Shown: one piece after another, positions 1 through 8,236 of the stretch | How the letters are laid out: every line of letters starts with the position of its first letter | Numbering within the stretch: position 1 is the first letter of the stretch | Source: Xanthobacteraceae bacterium | GTDB lineage: Bacteria > Pseudomonadota > Alphaproteobacteria > Rhizobiales > Xanthobacteraceae | Direction of reading: 5' to 3' | DNA length: 64,000 nt | Assembly: GCA_019746135.1 (NCBI GenBank) | Contig: JAIESI010000262.1 | Coordinates: 1-64,000 of the forward strand | Made by a program: the position numbers and the translations under genes | The notes under the pieces: generated by a model | What the model saw: only the letters and a program-made list of their open reading frames with translations | The model's database searches: none | Told to the model about the DNA's origin: nothing

Positions 1-432
1 CCCCGCCTCGCGCGCGGCGCGGGCGAGCTCGCGATGGATGGTCGCGCCGCCGCCGACCGGCTGGATCCGCGGCGGCCCCTTGGCGAGATAGTAGTCCGGC
101 TGGTGGAACGGCACGCCATGCGCCGCGATCCACTGCACGGTCGCGGGGGCGAGGTGGGCGAGCGTCGCGAAATAGGCCTCATCGCCCTTGAGCGCGGTCG
201 CCTCCAGCATGTCGTGCACGAACGAGGGCTCGACGCGATCGACCGCGGCCATCCGCATATAGGCCGGCGTGAAGCGCGTGTTGCCGCCGGCCTCGGGCTC
301 GGGGGCCTTGTCGAGCAGCGTGACGGCGAGATCGATATTTTTGTCTTTCGCGAGCTCGGCCGCTGCCAGCGCAGCCGACAACCCGGCCGCGCCCTGGCCG
401 ACGACGACGATGTGTTTTGCAGTTCTGCTCAT
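1..432 (-). CDS. FAD-dependent dehydrogenase, tricarballylate dehydrogenase (TcuA)-like, partial
   Basis: The N-terminal 144 residues of a flavoprotein whose 3' part lies beyond the left window edge. The ATG at 432 opens a protein starting MSRTAKHIVVVGQGAAGLSA, a dinucleotide-binding (GxGxxG) beta-alpha-beta fold for FAD. It is followed by the GGNTR segment and a GGGATIHREL segment typical of the succinate dehydrogenase/fumarate reductase flavoprotein family, close to FAD-dependent tricarballylate dehydrogenases. No signal peptide is visible. It is the first of three flavoproteins of this superfamily within 7 kb. The substrate cannot be read from the fragment; the TcuA assignment rests on overall resemblance of the N-terminus. 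Confidence 0.75.
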   Translation of the reverse strand, partial: MSRTAKHIVVVGQGAAGLSAALAAAELAKDKNIDLAVTLLDKAPEPEAGGNTRFTPAYMRMAAVDRVEPSFVHDMLEATALKGDEAYFATLAHLAPATVQWIAAHGVPFHQPDYYLAKGPPRIQPVGGGATIHRELARAAREAG

Positions 433-465
433 CTGGCGACTCGGGCGGTGCGCTCCCTCTCCCCG

Positions 466-605
466 CATAGCCCGTCGAAGACGGGCGTGAACGCCCTGGT
501 GCCGGGCAGAGGGTCGGGATGAGGGGGATTCTCGTTGAGCCCGACTCGCCGAGAGTCCCCCTCACCCGGCTCGCCATAGCGCGTCGAAGACGCGCGTAAA
601 CGCGC
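466..605. repeat. Two copies of a covarying double-hairpin repeat (CATAG family)
   Basis: Two units, 466-496 and 575-605. Each is CATAG followed by a stem with a GAA loop and then a second stem with a TRAA loop. In the first the stems are CCCGTC/GACGGG and GGGCG/CGCCC; in the second CGCGTC/GACGCG and GCGCG/CGCGC. The stem sequence changes but pairing is kept. Related copies occur near 25.99, 26.85, 41.2 and 41.3 kb. No gene is seen between 433 and 673. Confidence 0.65.
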
Positions 606-673
606 TGGTGGCGCGCCGACCTCTCCCCGCAAGCGGGAAGAGGTCAGAGCGAGATTGCCGCAGGACATTCCCA

Positions 674-1036
674 TCACTTCGGCGGGCATGGGCCGGCGTA
701 AGGCGCGACCGGCGACGCGCCGCGGCAGATCGTGACGCGCTCGGTGGCGTGCACCGGGTCGAGCGAGTAGGAGCGCAGGCTGTAGCCGCCGGTCGGCGTG
801 ATGTAATTGCAGAACGGCAGCGTGGTGGTGGTGCGGTCGAGCACCCAGTCGCTGCCGGCGCGATAGGGCGCGCCATCCTTGACGTCGGCGACCTCGACGG
901 TTGCCATCACGCGCCAGCCTTCCTCGGTTACCGCATCACAGGCATGCAGCGTCCCCGCCCGCGGGGCTGCGAATACAAGGCAAGTCGCGGCCAGCGCAAC
1001 GAAAACGCAAGGCCGCCTTTGCCCGACCCCCCGCAC
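674..1036 (-). CDS. Small secreted protein, unknown function
   Basis: A 120-residue protein. I chose the GTG at 1036 because GGAGGT stands about nine bases before it, and because the longer reading from 1150 would overlap the next gene's start. The N-terminus (RRPCVFVALAATCLVFAAPRA) is a signal peptide with a cleavage site near residue 28. The mature part has four cysteines (HACDA, PFCNY, TICRG, GPCPP), probably two disulfides in the periplasm. It stands alone, divergent from the flavoprotein gene at 1143. I do not recognise the family. Confidence 0.55.
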   Translation of the reverse strand: MRGVGQRRPCVFVALAATCLVFAAPRAGTLHACDAVTEEGWRVMATVEVADVKDGAPYRAGSDWVLDRTTTTLPFCNYITPTGGYSLRSYSLDPVHATERVTICRGASPVAPYAGPCPPK

Positions 1037-1142
1037 GCCCTTTGACCTCCGCTTTGCCGCAAACCGCCTTGACCCCGGCCGGAACCGCTTCAAGATGATG
1101 CCACAATAACAAAACGCAACATATTCCCCGGGGGAGGCACGC

Positions 1143-2825
1143 ATGGACAAGCACGCCCAACGACGGCGCGCGGCCGAAGGCTCCGCGCATCTCGGCTCAG
1201 CTCACATCGATCTGGACCGGAGATCGTTCCTGACCACGGGCGCGGCCGGCGCAGTGGCCGCAGGCCTCGGCGCGAGCGAAAGCGCAGCGCAAGGCGCGAT
1301 GCGCTGGGACATGACCGCGGACGTGGTGGTGATCGGCGCGGGCGTGGCCGGCCTGCCGGCGGCGATTGCGGCGCGCGACGCGGGCGCCTCGGTGATCGTG
1401 GTCGAGGAGAATTTCGACATCGGCGGCCGCGGCATGCTGAGCGGCGGGCGGGTGCAGCTCGGCGGCGGCCACGCCCTGCAGCAGAAGTTCAACATCAAGG
1501 ACGACGCCGACAAGGTGTTCGCCGACTGGGTGCGGCACGACCACGGCGAAAGCCGGCTGAGCGACCGTGACCTGGTGCGGGCGTTCGCCGACGAGAACGT
1601 CACCACCTTCAATTTCCTGATCGAGAACGGCGTCGAGTTCATCGAGAAGCCGATCACGCCGCCGGACGCCTCCACGGTGGACCGCATCTTCGTCACCAAG
1701 GAATGGCACATTCCGAGCGAGGTGGTCGCCCCGCACCGAAACCGCAACGGCTCGGGGCTGGTGCGCAGGCTCGCGGAAAGCGCGCGCAAGAAGGGCGCAC
1801 AGATCCTGCTCAAGCACAAGATGACCTCGATCGTGCGCGAGAGCCACAACCGCGGCCGCGTGCAGGGCATCGTCGTGCAGGCGCCCGACCGCACCATCAA
1901 CATGCGCGCGACCAAGGGCGTGATCATCGCCACCGGCGGCCACACCGGCAACGTCAACTTCCGCAGGATGTTCGACCCGCGGCTGACCGAGGAATATCAG
2001 CAGGCCTGCATGCCCTATGCCGACCAGAACGCCTCGGGGGAGATCGCGGCGATGGATATCGGCGCATCGCTGTGGGCGACCGGCATGCAGACCATCGAGG
2101 CTGGAGCTGCCATCACCAAGACACGGCACATCGGCTGCCGCTGGGGCTACGCCACCCTGGTCTACGAGCCCGACAGCATCATGTTCCCGATCGCCAAGGC
2201 GACCGGACTCACCGTCAAGGACTGGCAGAACCTGATCATGGTCAACCAGGTCGGCAATCGGTTCTGGAACGAGGCCGACGGCTCGTTCAAGTTCTTCAAT
2301 GCGGCGATGGCCTGGCACGGCGACAAGACCAAGCTCAACGGCGGCGGGCCGATCTGGGCGATCTTCGACCAGGCTGCGGCCGAGCGCGAGAAGTGGAACA
2401 CCAAGCCGCCGAACGTCGATCCCGACGGCTGGTTCTTCCAGGCCGACACGCTCAGCGAGCTCGCCGGCAAGATCAGGAACCCGCACCAGAAGCAGCCGAT
2501 GCCGGGCGCGGCGCTGGCCGACACGGTGGCGCGCTACAACGGCTTCGTTGCCGAAGGCGTCGACAAGGACTTCAAGAAGCCCACGCCGATGCACAAGATC
2601 GAGAAGCCGCCGTTCTTCGCCGCCTGGTCGACGCCGATCCTGCACGACACCAACACCGGGCTTCGCACCAACACCGACTGCCAGGTGATCGACACCCGCG
2701 GCGAGGTGATCCCGGGCCTCTACAGCGCCGGCGAAACCCAGGGCGGCTTCGCCCAGCACGGCCTCGGCCGCTGCCTGGTGTTCGGCCGTCTGGCCGGGCG
2801 TCACGCAGCGAAAAGCGCGGCCTGA
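1143..2825 (+). CDS. FAD-dependent oxidoreductase with Tat signal (fumarate reductase/KstD-like flavoprotein)
   Basis: A 560-residue flavoprotein. Residues 22-45 carry a twin-arginine leader (DRRSFLTTGAAGAVAAG), so the folded, FAD-loaded enzyme is predicted to be periplasmic. The FAD-binding motif DVVVIGAGVAGLPAA follows at about residue 59, the conserved GGHTGN at about 260, and the C-terminal FAD-contacting stretch FAQHGLGRCLVFGRLAGRHA at the end. Its stop overlaps the start of the next gene (TGATG at 2823-2827), so the two are translationally coupled. A second copy of the same gene pair lies at 5582-7772. The family covers fumarate reductase, urocanate reductase and ketosteroid dehydrogenases; the substrate here is unknown. 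Confidence 0.85.
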   Translation: MDKHAQRRRAAEGSAHLGSAHIDLDRRSFLTTGAAGAVAAGLGASESAAQGAMRWDMTADVVVIGAGVAGLPAAIAARDAGASVIVVEENFDIGGRGMLSGGRVQLGGGHALQQKFNIKDDADKVFADWVRHDHGESRLSDRDLVRAFADENVTTFNFLIENGVEFIEKPITPPDASTVDRIFVTKEWHIPSEVVAPHRNRNGSGLVRRLAESARKKGAQILLKHKMTSIVRESHNRGRVQGIVVQAPDRTINMRATKGVIIATGGHTGNVNFRRMFDPRLTEEYQQACMPYADQNASGEIAAMDIGASLWATGMQTIEAGAAITKTRHIGCRWGYATLVYEPDSIMFPIAKATGLTVKDWQNLIMVNQVGNRFWNEADGSFKFFNAAMAWHGDKTKLNGGGPIWAIFDQAAAEREKWNTKPPNVDPDGWFFQADTLSELAGKIRNPHQKQPMPGAALADTVARYNGFVAEGVDKDFKKPTPMHKIEKPPFFAAWSTPILHDTNTGLRTNTDCQVIDTRGEVIPGLYSAGETQGGFAQHGLGRCLVFGRLAGRHAAKSAA

Positions 2826-3445
2826 TGGACGCAGGCGCGCAGGAGCAGCAGCGCCACACCGCGAGACTCGCGGTGTGGGATGTGCCGGTTGCCGTTCCTG
2901 CCGGCGAAACCTTCTCGGTGAAGGCCGGCGTGAAGTCGGCGGGCGGCGTGCCGCTCGGCGGCGGGCGCGTCGAGGTGCACGATGGCGCGGGCACGGTGGT
3001 GGCCTCGGGCGCGCTCGGCCATGCGCCGTGGCTGGGCAGCGAGGCGCTGTACTGGACCGAAATCGCGCTGCAGGCACCCGCGGAGCCGGCGGCGCTGACG
3101 CTTACCGCCCGCTTTGACGGCAACGCCAGTGAGCCGCACGAGAGCACGTCGTCCGCCTTCAGCATCCATGTCGTGGCGCGCGCCGAGCACACGCTCACGG
3201 TGACGGTCGAGGCCTCCGGCGCGCCGCTTGCGGATGCCCTGGTGCGGCTCGGCCCCTACCGCGCGCCGACCGACGCCGCGGGCGTCGCCCGGGTCCGGCT
3301 CGCCAAGGGGCAATACGAGCTCGTGGTCTGGAAAACCGGCTACGTGATGACGGCAACGCCGATCGCGGTCGAGGCCGACGCCGCGATTGCGGTCGCCACG
3401 CAGCCGGTTTCGGAGGAGAACCCCGACGCGGTTTGGACGGCTTAG
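2825..3445 (+). CDS. Ig-like/carboxypeptidase-regulatory-like accessory protein of flavoprotein
   Basis: A 206-residue protein coupled to the flavoprotein before it through a TGATG overlap. It shows two beta-rich parts. Residues about 15-110 open with LAVWDVPVAVPAGETFSVK and look like an Ig-like or bacterial surface-type domain. Residues about 120-195 (LTVTVEASGAPLADALVRLG...TDAAGVARVRL) look like a carboxypeptidase regulatory-like (transthyretin-fold) domain. There is no signal peptide, although the partner enzyme carries a Tat leader, so co-export as a complex is possible. The paralogue at 7173-7772 sits in the same position behind the second flavoprotein. A subunit or binding partner of the enzyme is inferred from this fixed pairing; no function is known to me. 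Confidence 0.65.
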   Translation: MDAGAQEQQRHTARLAVWDVPVAVPAGETFSVKAGVKSAGGVPLGGGRVEVHDGAGTVVASGALGHAPWLGSEALYWTEIALQAPAEPAALTLTARFDGNASEPHESTSSAFSIHVVARAEHTLTVTVEASGAPLADALVRLGPYRAPTDAAGVARVRLAKGQYELVVWKTGYVMTATPIAVEADAAIAVATQPVSEENPDAVWTA

Positions 3446-3492
3446 GCCGTGGTGCTATAGGGGCGCGAATCGCAATCCACGCCGGAACCACC

Positions 3493-3741
3493 ATGGCCGA
3501 AGCATTTCCCGACCGCCTCTCCGTCAACCCGAACAGCCCGCACTACAACGCGGACATCCTCCAGCGCGACGTGGGCATCAGGTTCAACGGCAAGGAGAAG
3601 ACCAACGTCGAGGAGTACTGCATCAGCGAGGGCTGGATCCGCGTCGAGGCCGGCAAGGCGAAGGACCGTCACGGCAATCCGCTGACGATCAAGCTCACCG
3701 GCAAGGTCGAGCCGTATTTCAAGGATCAAAAAGCGGAATAA
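3493..3741 (+). CDS. DUF3297 family protein
   Basis: An 82-residue protein starting MAEAFPDRLSVNPNSPHYN, with the family's hallmark segments RDVGIRFNGKEKTNVEEYC and the C-terminal LTIKLTGKVEPYF. The length matches the family (about 80 residues). The ATG at 3493 begins the conserved sequence; an upstream in-frame ATG at 3433 would overlap the preceding gene and add a non-conserved extension. DUF3297 proteins are small, cytoplasmic, common in proteobacteria and of unknown function. It stands alone, 47 bases after the Ig-like gene. Confidence 0.88.
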   Translation: MAEAFPDRLSVNPNSPHYNADILQRDVGIRFNGKEKTNVEEYCISEGWIRVEAGKAKDRHGNPLTIKLTGKVEPYFKDQKAE

Positions 3742-4155
3742 CCCCGCTTTGTGCACACGCGCCGCCGTCATCGCCGGGCTTGACCCGCCTGCGCGGCCGA
3801 AGCCGCTTCGGCGCGGCGAAGGCCTGGCGATCCATGATCAAGCCGCAGCGACTTCAACTCGCAGGATTTCTCCCAGCCGCGCCATCTCATGGATGCTCGG
3901 GTCATAGGCGAGCGAAGCGGCGCCGCGCTTAGGACGGCTATGCCCGGGCACGACGGCGGCGGATTTGGCAGGAACAGAACAACTACACGCTCGATCTTTG
4001 CCGCGGCTGCATCATCGGCGCAGCGGAACCTTGGCCACCGCACGCCATTGAGTCGAAATCGGATTCCGGAAAATCGCCACGGTCTTCGGGTCTGTTCCGC
4101 TGAACCCGGCGTGCGTTCCGTCCGACCAAGTGCAAAGCGCCGGGTCTGTACGCCT
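3742..4155. repeat. Gene-free stretch holding a dispersed palindromic repeat
   Basis: About 410 bases without a supportable gene. The part 3766-3955 carries the common rhizobial dispersed-repeat wording: GTCATCGCCGGGCTTGACCC on one side and CGGGTCA...GCCCGGGCACGACGG on the other, with ATCCATGATC and CATGGATG as inner arms, so the two halves are roughly inverted copies. The rest shows nothing I can name. Confidence 0.45.
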
Positions 4156-4467
4156 ATGAGTTCCCTGCTTGCGAAGCTTTCCGACTGGCACAGCCGCCAC
4201 TGCAACGGCGAGCGCGAGCACTGGTATGGCATCACGATCCAGAGCACCGACAACCCGGGCTGGTGGGTGAAGATCGACCTCACCGGCACCGCGCTTGCCG
4301 CGCAGAGCTTCGAGCGCGTCGCCGAAGCGGTCGACGAGCGGGGCCATCCCGAGGCTGAACGCTGGCTGCATTGCCAGCTGAGCACCGGCACGTGGCATGG
4401 CGCGGGCGACCGCTCGCGGCTCGAGGAAATTCTGGCGCGGTTCCTGGACTGGGCGGGCGAGAATTAG
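4156..4467 (+). CDS. Imm53-family immunity protein, orphan
   Basis: A 103-residue protein. The core REHWYGITIQSTDNPGWWVK followed by IDLTGTALAAQSFE matches the Imm53 family, whose members neutralise polymorphic toxins in the cytoplasm. The start at 4156 is the ATG nearest the conserved region; longer readings back to 3889 run through repeat sequence. No toxin gene (Rhs, T6SS effector, CDI) is visible on either side: the neighbours are a DUF3297 gene and a dispersed repeat. It is therefore an orphan immunity gene, or a family member recruited for another task. Assignment rests on sequence recall of the family signature. Confidence 0.7.
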   Translation: MSSLLAKLSDWHSRHCNGEREHWYGITIQSTDNPGWWVKIDLTGTALAAQSFERVAEAVDERGHPEAERWLHCQLSTGTWHGAGDRSRLEEILARFLDWAGEN

Positions 4468-4528
4468 TCTGGTCGACTCAATTGAAACGTCGGCGTTGTA
4501 TCTCTGGGTCCCGCTTTCGCGCCGGGAT

Positions 4529-4682
4529 CGTGTCCCGGACGCGGTGCAGCACGAGCGCCGCGAAGTGATGCACCGCAATTCCGGAACCCCGGTTTGGTTC
4601 GGCGGCCTCGGATAGAAACCGGGTCCCGGGTCTGCAGCGCACCACTCCGCTTCGCACCGTGCTGCGCTGCGCCCGGGACACG
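4529..4682. repeat. Dispersed palindromic element, copy 1 (CGTGTCCCGG ends)
   Basis: An element of about 150 bases bounded by CGTGTCCCGG and its inverse CCGGGACACG, with internal inverted parts such as ACCCCGGTTT and AAACCGGGTCCCGGGTCTGC. Two other copies lie at 19572-19722 and 29665-29777. All three are intergenic and next to gene ends. Confidence 0.7.
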
Positions 4683-4698
4683 CACCAACTTCGTGCGT

Positions 4699-5082
4699 TC
4701 AGTGCAGGCGCGACCGCTCGCCGACCACGCGAAGATCAATGGAGCCGATCAGCGCCGCGCGCTCGGCCTCCGCTTCGGCAAGCTCCGCCTCGACCTCGCG
4801 CGTGGTGCTGCGGTTGGAGCCGGACAGCACGATGCCGCCGAGCACCGCCGCGCCGGACGCCATCACCGTCACCGCATCGAACTGGATCACGCCGGTCAGC
4901 GCCGCACCCAGCAGCACCGCGCCGAGCCCCATCGCCGCGAGCGCCGCGGCCGCATATTTGCGGCAGCCCTCGAGCCGCAGCGCCAGCTCTTCGATGCGCG
5001 CCTCGAGGCGCGCGATCTCGGCGTGCGGCTCGGCGTCACTTTCGGAGTCTTTCCCGGTTTCTCGCGGCGCGAACTGTTCCAT
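4699..5082 (-). CDS. Small membrane protein with coiled coils, unknown
   Basis: A 127-residue protein starting MEQFAPRETG at 5082. Residues about 15-45 (AEIARLEARIEELALRLEG) form a coiled coil. Two hydrophobic segments follow (AAAALAAMGLGAVLLGAALTG and AVTVMASGAAVLGGIVLSG), then a second charged helix (REVEAELAEAEAERAALIG). This is a hairpin membrane protein with cytoplasmic coiled-coil arms. The in-frame ATGs at 5124 and 5103 are possible but lack a ribosome site, as does 5082. I do not recognise a family. It is divergent from the small membrane protein at 5213. Confidence 0.5.
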   Translation of the reverse strand: MEQFAPRETGKDSESDAEPHAEIARLEARIEELALRLEGCRKYAAAALAAMGLGAVLLGAALTGVIQFDAVTVMASGAAVLGGIVLSGSNRSTTREVEAELAEAEAERAALIGSIDLRVVGERSRLH

Positions 5083-5212
5083 GCCGCGATCATACACGGC
5101 CATCACAAAAAAGCCGCAGCCCACAAATCCGCATTTTTGTGACCCGCATCACAGGGCTCCGCCAGCCACAGGGCTAGGGAATCCGGAGGGGCTGATCAGA
5201 GGAGATTGCCCG

Positions 5213-5458
5213 ATGATCACCAATGCCGAGAGAATACTCGCCGCGGGACTTGCCGCGGCAGCATTGATTGCCTGCTTGTTCTTTCTGATCCTGAAGGGCG
5301 CAACACATATCGATGCGGTCGCCGGGCCGGCCGACCCTGGCACTGCCAATGCGCTGCGCATGGACGCGGAGGCACCGAACCTGTGGAAGTTCATTCCGTT
5401 TGACCTTCGTTGGCCGGACGAGCTGTTCGGACCGGCGGCGGGCGACGGCTCGGGGTAG
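5213..5458 (+). CDS. Small single-span membrane protein, unknown
   Basis: An 81-residue protein, starting at the ATG at 5213 preceded by GAGGAGA at a good distance. Residues 8-28 (ILAAGLAAAALIACLFFLIL) form one membrane helix; the rest is a soluble tail rich in Pro and Asp (WKFIPFDLRWPDELFG). No family recognised. It is followed after about 120 bases by the second flavoprotein gene but is not obviously coupled to it. Confidence 0.5.
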   Translation: MITNAERILAAGLAAAALIACLFFLILKGATHIDAVAGPADPGTANALRMDAEAPNLWKFIPFDLRWPDELFGPAAGDGSG

Positions 5459-5581
5459 CTTCGAGGGCTGACGCCGGCCATTCCACTGTCGAGCGCGTCC
5501 GGCTTTGGCGGGCGCGCTCGATGTGTTTTTGGCCGGATCGCTGCGCCGAGCCGGCTTGACCGCAAGGCCGGCGTCGTCAAG

Positions 5582-7162
5582 ATGCGGCCCGAATTCGAAG
5601 TTTCGCGCCCCAAGTTTCCCGCCAAGGCACCCTCCCGGATGGAATGGACTCTTTCGACTGACGTCGTGGTCATCGGCGCGGGAGCCGCTGGCCTCGCAGC
5701 CGCCGTGTCGGCGCGCGACCACGGTGCGGCGGTGGTCCTGGTCGAGGAGAACTACGACATCGGCGGGCACGCGATGCTGAGCGGCGGTCGCGTGCATCTC
5801 GGCGGCGGCAACGCGCTGCAGAGGAAGTTCAAGATCGAGGACAGCCCGGACCGGATTTTCGCCGACTGGACCACCCACGCGCGCGGCGACAGCCGCTACA
5901 ACGACCGCGACCTGGTCCGCGCCTTCGCCGACGAGTGCGTGCCGACCTTCCAGTTCCTGCTCGACAACGGCGTGACCTTCATCGAGAAGCCGATCGTCAC
6001 GCCGGATGCCTCGACCGTGCCGCGGGTGTTCGTCACCCATGAATGGCATATCCCGGGCGAGGTGATCGCGCCGCGGCGAAACCGCAACGGCTCGGGGCTG
6101 GTACGCAGGCTTGCCGAAAGCGCGCGGAAGAAGGGCGTGCAGATCCTGCTCAGGCACGAGATGACGCGGATCGTGCGGGACGGCGGCAAGGGACGCATCC
6201 AAGGCATCGTGGCGCAGGCCGACGGAAAGGACGTCGCCATCGAAGCCAGGAAAGGCATCGTGATCGCGACCGGCGGCCACACCGGCAACGTCAACTTCCG
6301 CCGAATGTTCGATCCGCGGCTCACCGAAGAGTACCAGCAGGCCGGCATGCCCTACTCGTTCCAGGGCGCGGACGGCGAGATCGCCGCCATGGAAATCGGC
6401 GCGTCGCTGTGGGCCACCGGCACGCAGACGAGCGAAGTAGGCCCGGCGATCACCAAGACCCGCCATGTCGGCACGCGCTGGGGCTATCTCAGCCTCTATT
6501 ACGAGACCGACAGCCCGATCTTCCATCTCTGCAAGGCCACCGGGCTCACGGTGACCGACTGGCACGAGGCCATTCTCGTCAACCAGTTCGGCAAGCGGTT
6601 CTGGAACGAGATCGACAGCGGCTACGCCTTCATCAACGCGGCGCTGGGCAACCATGGCGACAAGGACAAGCTCAACGGCGGCGGACCGATCTGGGCGATC
6701 TTCGATGCGGACGCCGTGACGCGGCAGAAGTGGAAGCCCGCGCCGCCGCACGTGGACCCGGACGGCTATTTCTTCAGCGCCGATACGATCCACGAGCTCG
6801 CAGGCCGGATCACGAATCCGCACCAGAAGCAGCCGATGTCCGGCGCGGTGCTGCAGGAGACGGTGAACCGTTACAACGCGTTCGTGGCATCCGGCATCGA
6901 CGCCGATTTCGCCAAGCCGACGCCGCTGCACCCGATCGCCCGGCCGCCGTTCTATGCGGCGTGGGCGACGCCGATCCTGCACGACTCGCTGACCGGGCTT
7001 CGCACCGACACGCGGGCGCAGGTGATCGACATCCGGGGCGAGGCGATCCCCGGGCTTTATTGCGCGGGCGAATCGCAGGGCGGGTTTGCCCAGCACGGGC
7101 TCGGCCGCTGCCTGGTGTTCGGCCGCATCGCCGGCCGGCACGCGGCGCAACGGAATTCGTGA
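5582..7162 (+). CDS. FAD-dependent oxidoreductase, paralogue of the 1143-2825 enzyme, no Tat signal
   Basis: A 526-residue flavoprotein closely similar throughout to the enzyme at 1143-2825: FAD motif DVVVIGAGAAGLAAA near residue 27, GGHTGNVNFRRMFDPRLTEE in the middle, and FAQHGLGRCLVFGRIAGRHA at the end. The N-terminus differs: from the ATG at 5582 only 26 residues precede the FAD fold, with no twin-arginine leader. Reading the same frame upstream gives RLDRKAGVV where the paralogue has DLDRRSFLTT, which may be a decayed leader. The enzyme is thus predicted to be cytoplasmic. It is followed ten bases later by its own Ig-like partner. The substrate is unknown. Confidence 0.85.
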   Translation: MRPEFEVSRPKFPAKAPSRMEWTLSTDVVVIGAGAAGLAAAVSARDHGAAVVLVEENYDIGGHAMLSGGRVHLGGGNALQRKFKIEDSPDRIFADWTTHARGDSRYNDRDLVRAFADECVPTFQFLLDNGVTFIEKPIVTPDASTVPRVFVTHEWHIPGEVIAPRRNRNGSGLVRRLAESARKKGVQILLRHEMTRIVRDGGKGRIQGIVAQADGKDVAIEARKGIVIATGGHTGNVNFRRMFDPRLTEEYQQAGMPYSFQGADGEIAAMEIGASLWATGTQTSEVGPAITKTRHVGTRWGYLSLYYETDSPIFHLCKATGLTVTDWHEAILVNQFGKRFWNEIDSGYAFINAALGNHGDKDKLNGGGPIWAIFDADAVTRQKWKPAPPHVDPDGYFFSADTIHELAGRITNPHQKQPMSGAVLQETVNRYNAFVASGIDADFAKPTPLHPIARPPFYAAWATPILHDSLTGLRTDTRAQVIDIRGEAIPGLYCAGESQGGFAQHGLGRCLVFGRIAGRHAAQRNS

Positions 7163-7172
7163 GGAGTGCGTC

Positions 7173-7772
7173 GTGAGCAACGCAGATACAATCAGCCTCG
7201 CGGTGTGGGACGTGCCGGTGCCGGTGGTCGCGGGGGAAAAGTTCGCGATCAAGGTCGGCGCGAAAGCGTCGTCCGGCCGCGCGCTGACCGGCGCTCGTGT
7301 CGAAGTCAGCGATGCCAATGGCGTGGTGGTGGCTTCGGGCGCGCTCGGCGGCGCGCCGCTGGCCGGCACCGAGGCGCTGTACTGGGCCGCGCTCGAGGTG
7401 CCCGCGCCGCGCGACCGTGAGACAGCGGACTACACGGCGCGGCTTGAGTCCGCGAGCCTCGACGCCGTGCCGACGCGCTTCAGCGTCGCTGTCGCAGCAA
7501 GGCCCGCCTACACGCTGACCGTTACCGTCACCGAACGGGACACCAAGGAAGCGCTCGACGGCGTCGAGATCCGCGTCGGCCCGTTCCATGCACGCACCGA
7601 CAAGGCCGGCCGGGCCGAGCTTCGGGTCTCGCGCGGCGACTTCCAGCTTCAGCTTTGGCGCACCGCGCACATCGCCGAGCCTCAGCCCGTTCGCGTGGGC
7701 CGCGACGACAGCCTCGAGCTGACGATGGTGCATGTGCCCGAGGAGCACCCGGACGCGCGCTGGGTGCGGTGA
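7173..7772 (+). CDS. Ig-like/regulatory-domain accessory protein, paralogue of 2825-3445
   Basis: A 199-residue protein. The GTG at 7173 is chosen because GAGGAG stands at 7161-7166; it begins MSNADTISLAVWDVPVPVVA. Layout equals the paralogue at 2825: an Ig-like part (VEVSDANGVVVASGALGGAP, EALYWAALEV) and a transthyretin-like part (LTVTVTERDTKEALDGVEIR, TDKAGRAELRVSRG). Both end with a PDA-x-W motif. No signal peptide. The constant pairing with the flavoprotein suggests a shared complex; the function is not known to me. Confidence 0.65.
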   Translation: MSNADTISLAVWDVPVPVVAGEKFAIKVGAKASSGRALTGARVEVSDANGVVVASGALGGAPLAGTEALYWAALEVPAPRDRETADYTARLESASLDAVPTRFSVAVAARPAYTLTVTVTERDTKEALDGVEIRVGPFHARTDKAGRAELRVSRGDFQLQLWRTAHIAEPQPVRVGRDDSLELTMVHVPEEHPDARWVR

Positions 7773-7796
7773 GCGGCCGACCGCTCAACCGATAAT

Positions 7797-7827
7797 AAAG
7801 AGCGCCCTCCCCGCGGGGGCGCTCTTT
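7797..7827. terminator. Bidirectional rho-independent terminator
   Basis: Perfect 11-bp stem AAAGAGCGCCC/GGGCGCTCTTT with a 9-base loop, placed between the convergent ends of the genes at 7772 and 7856. The minus-strand side is followed by TTTATTATC; on the plus strand the stem itself ends in TTT. Confidence 0.85.
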
Positions 7828-7855
7828 GCGTCTGGTCTGCTGCGTCAGCGGCCAG

Positions 7856-8035
7856 TTACGGCATCGTCGTCTGCAGCGGAATGCTGGTGTCGAAGGCGGC
7901 GCTGCCGGTCAGCATGGCGTACATCAAGCCCGCCGCGAGCAGCGTCAGGCCGATGCCCGCCGCCCAGTAGATCCGCGTCGGCACGTCAATGTCCGAAGCG
8001 TGGTGGAAACGATGATGATGCAGGAGATCGGCCAT
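7856..8035 (-). CDS. Small His-rich-tailed membrane protein, unknown
   Basis: A 59-residue protein starting MADLLHHHRFHHASD. The ATG at 8035 is preferred over 8047 because GGAGGTGAAA stands directly before it. The cytosolic N-terminus is rich in histidine (HHHRFHH); one hydrophobic helix follows (IYWAAGIGLTLLAAGLMYAML). The histidine cluster might bind metal, but this is only an observation. It shares the bidirectional terminator at 7797 with the gene opposite. 8048-8236 holds nothing I recognise. Confidence 0.5.
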   Translation of the reverse strand: MADLLHHHRFHHASDIDVPTRIYWAAGIGLTLLAAGLMYAMLTGSAAFDTSIPLQTTMP

Positions 8036-8236
8036 TTTCACCTCCATCGCTGTCGACGGAAAACGGCACGGAAAAAACTACTGGTATGATGGTCCTGTTC
8101 CGGCGGAGTTCCGCGCTGGGCGCGCATTGGACTAAAGTCGCATGCATGGCGCGCAGGACGGTGCGGATGTGTCAGGGCCACCGACGGAATGTGCATGCAC
8201 TGACGGCGCGGCGATGCGGCCAACGCCGGAGCCGGT

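Noticed and set aside
1197-3077. 626-codon minus-strand open frame across the first flavoprotein
   Set aside because: It has the low-complexity Arg/Val/Leu composition of an antisense shadow; the plus strand carries a clear flavoprotein and its coupled partner.
5174-7369. 731-codon minus-strand open frame across the second flavoprotein
   Set aside because: Antisense shadow for the same reasons; it even spans three plus-strand genes.
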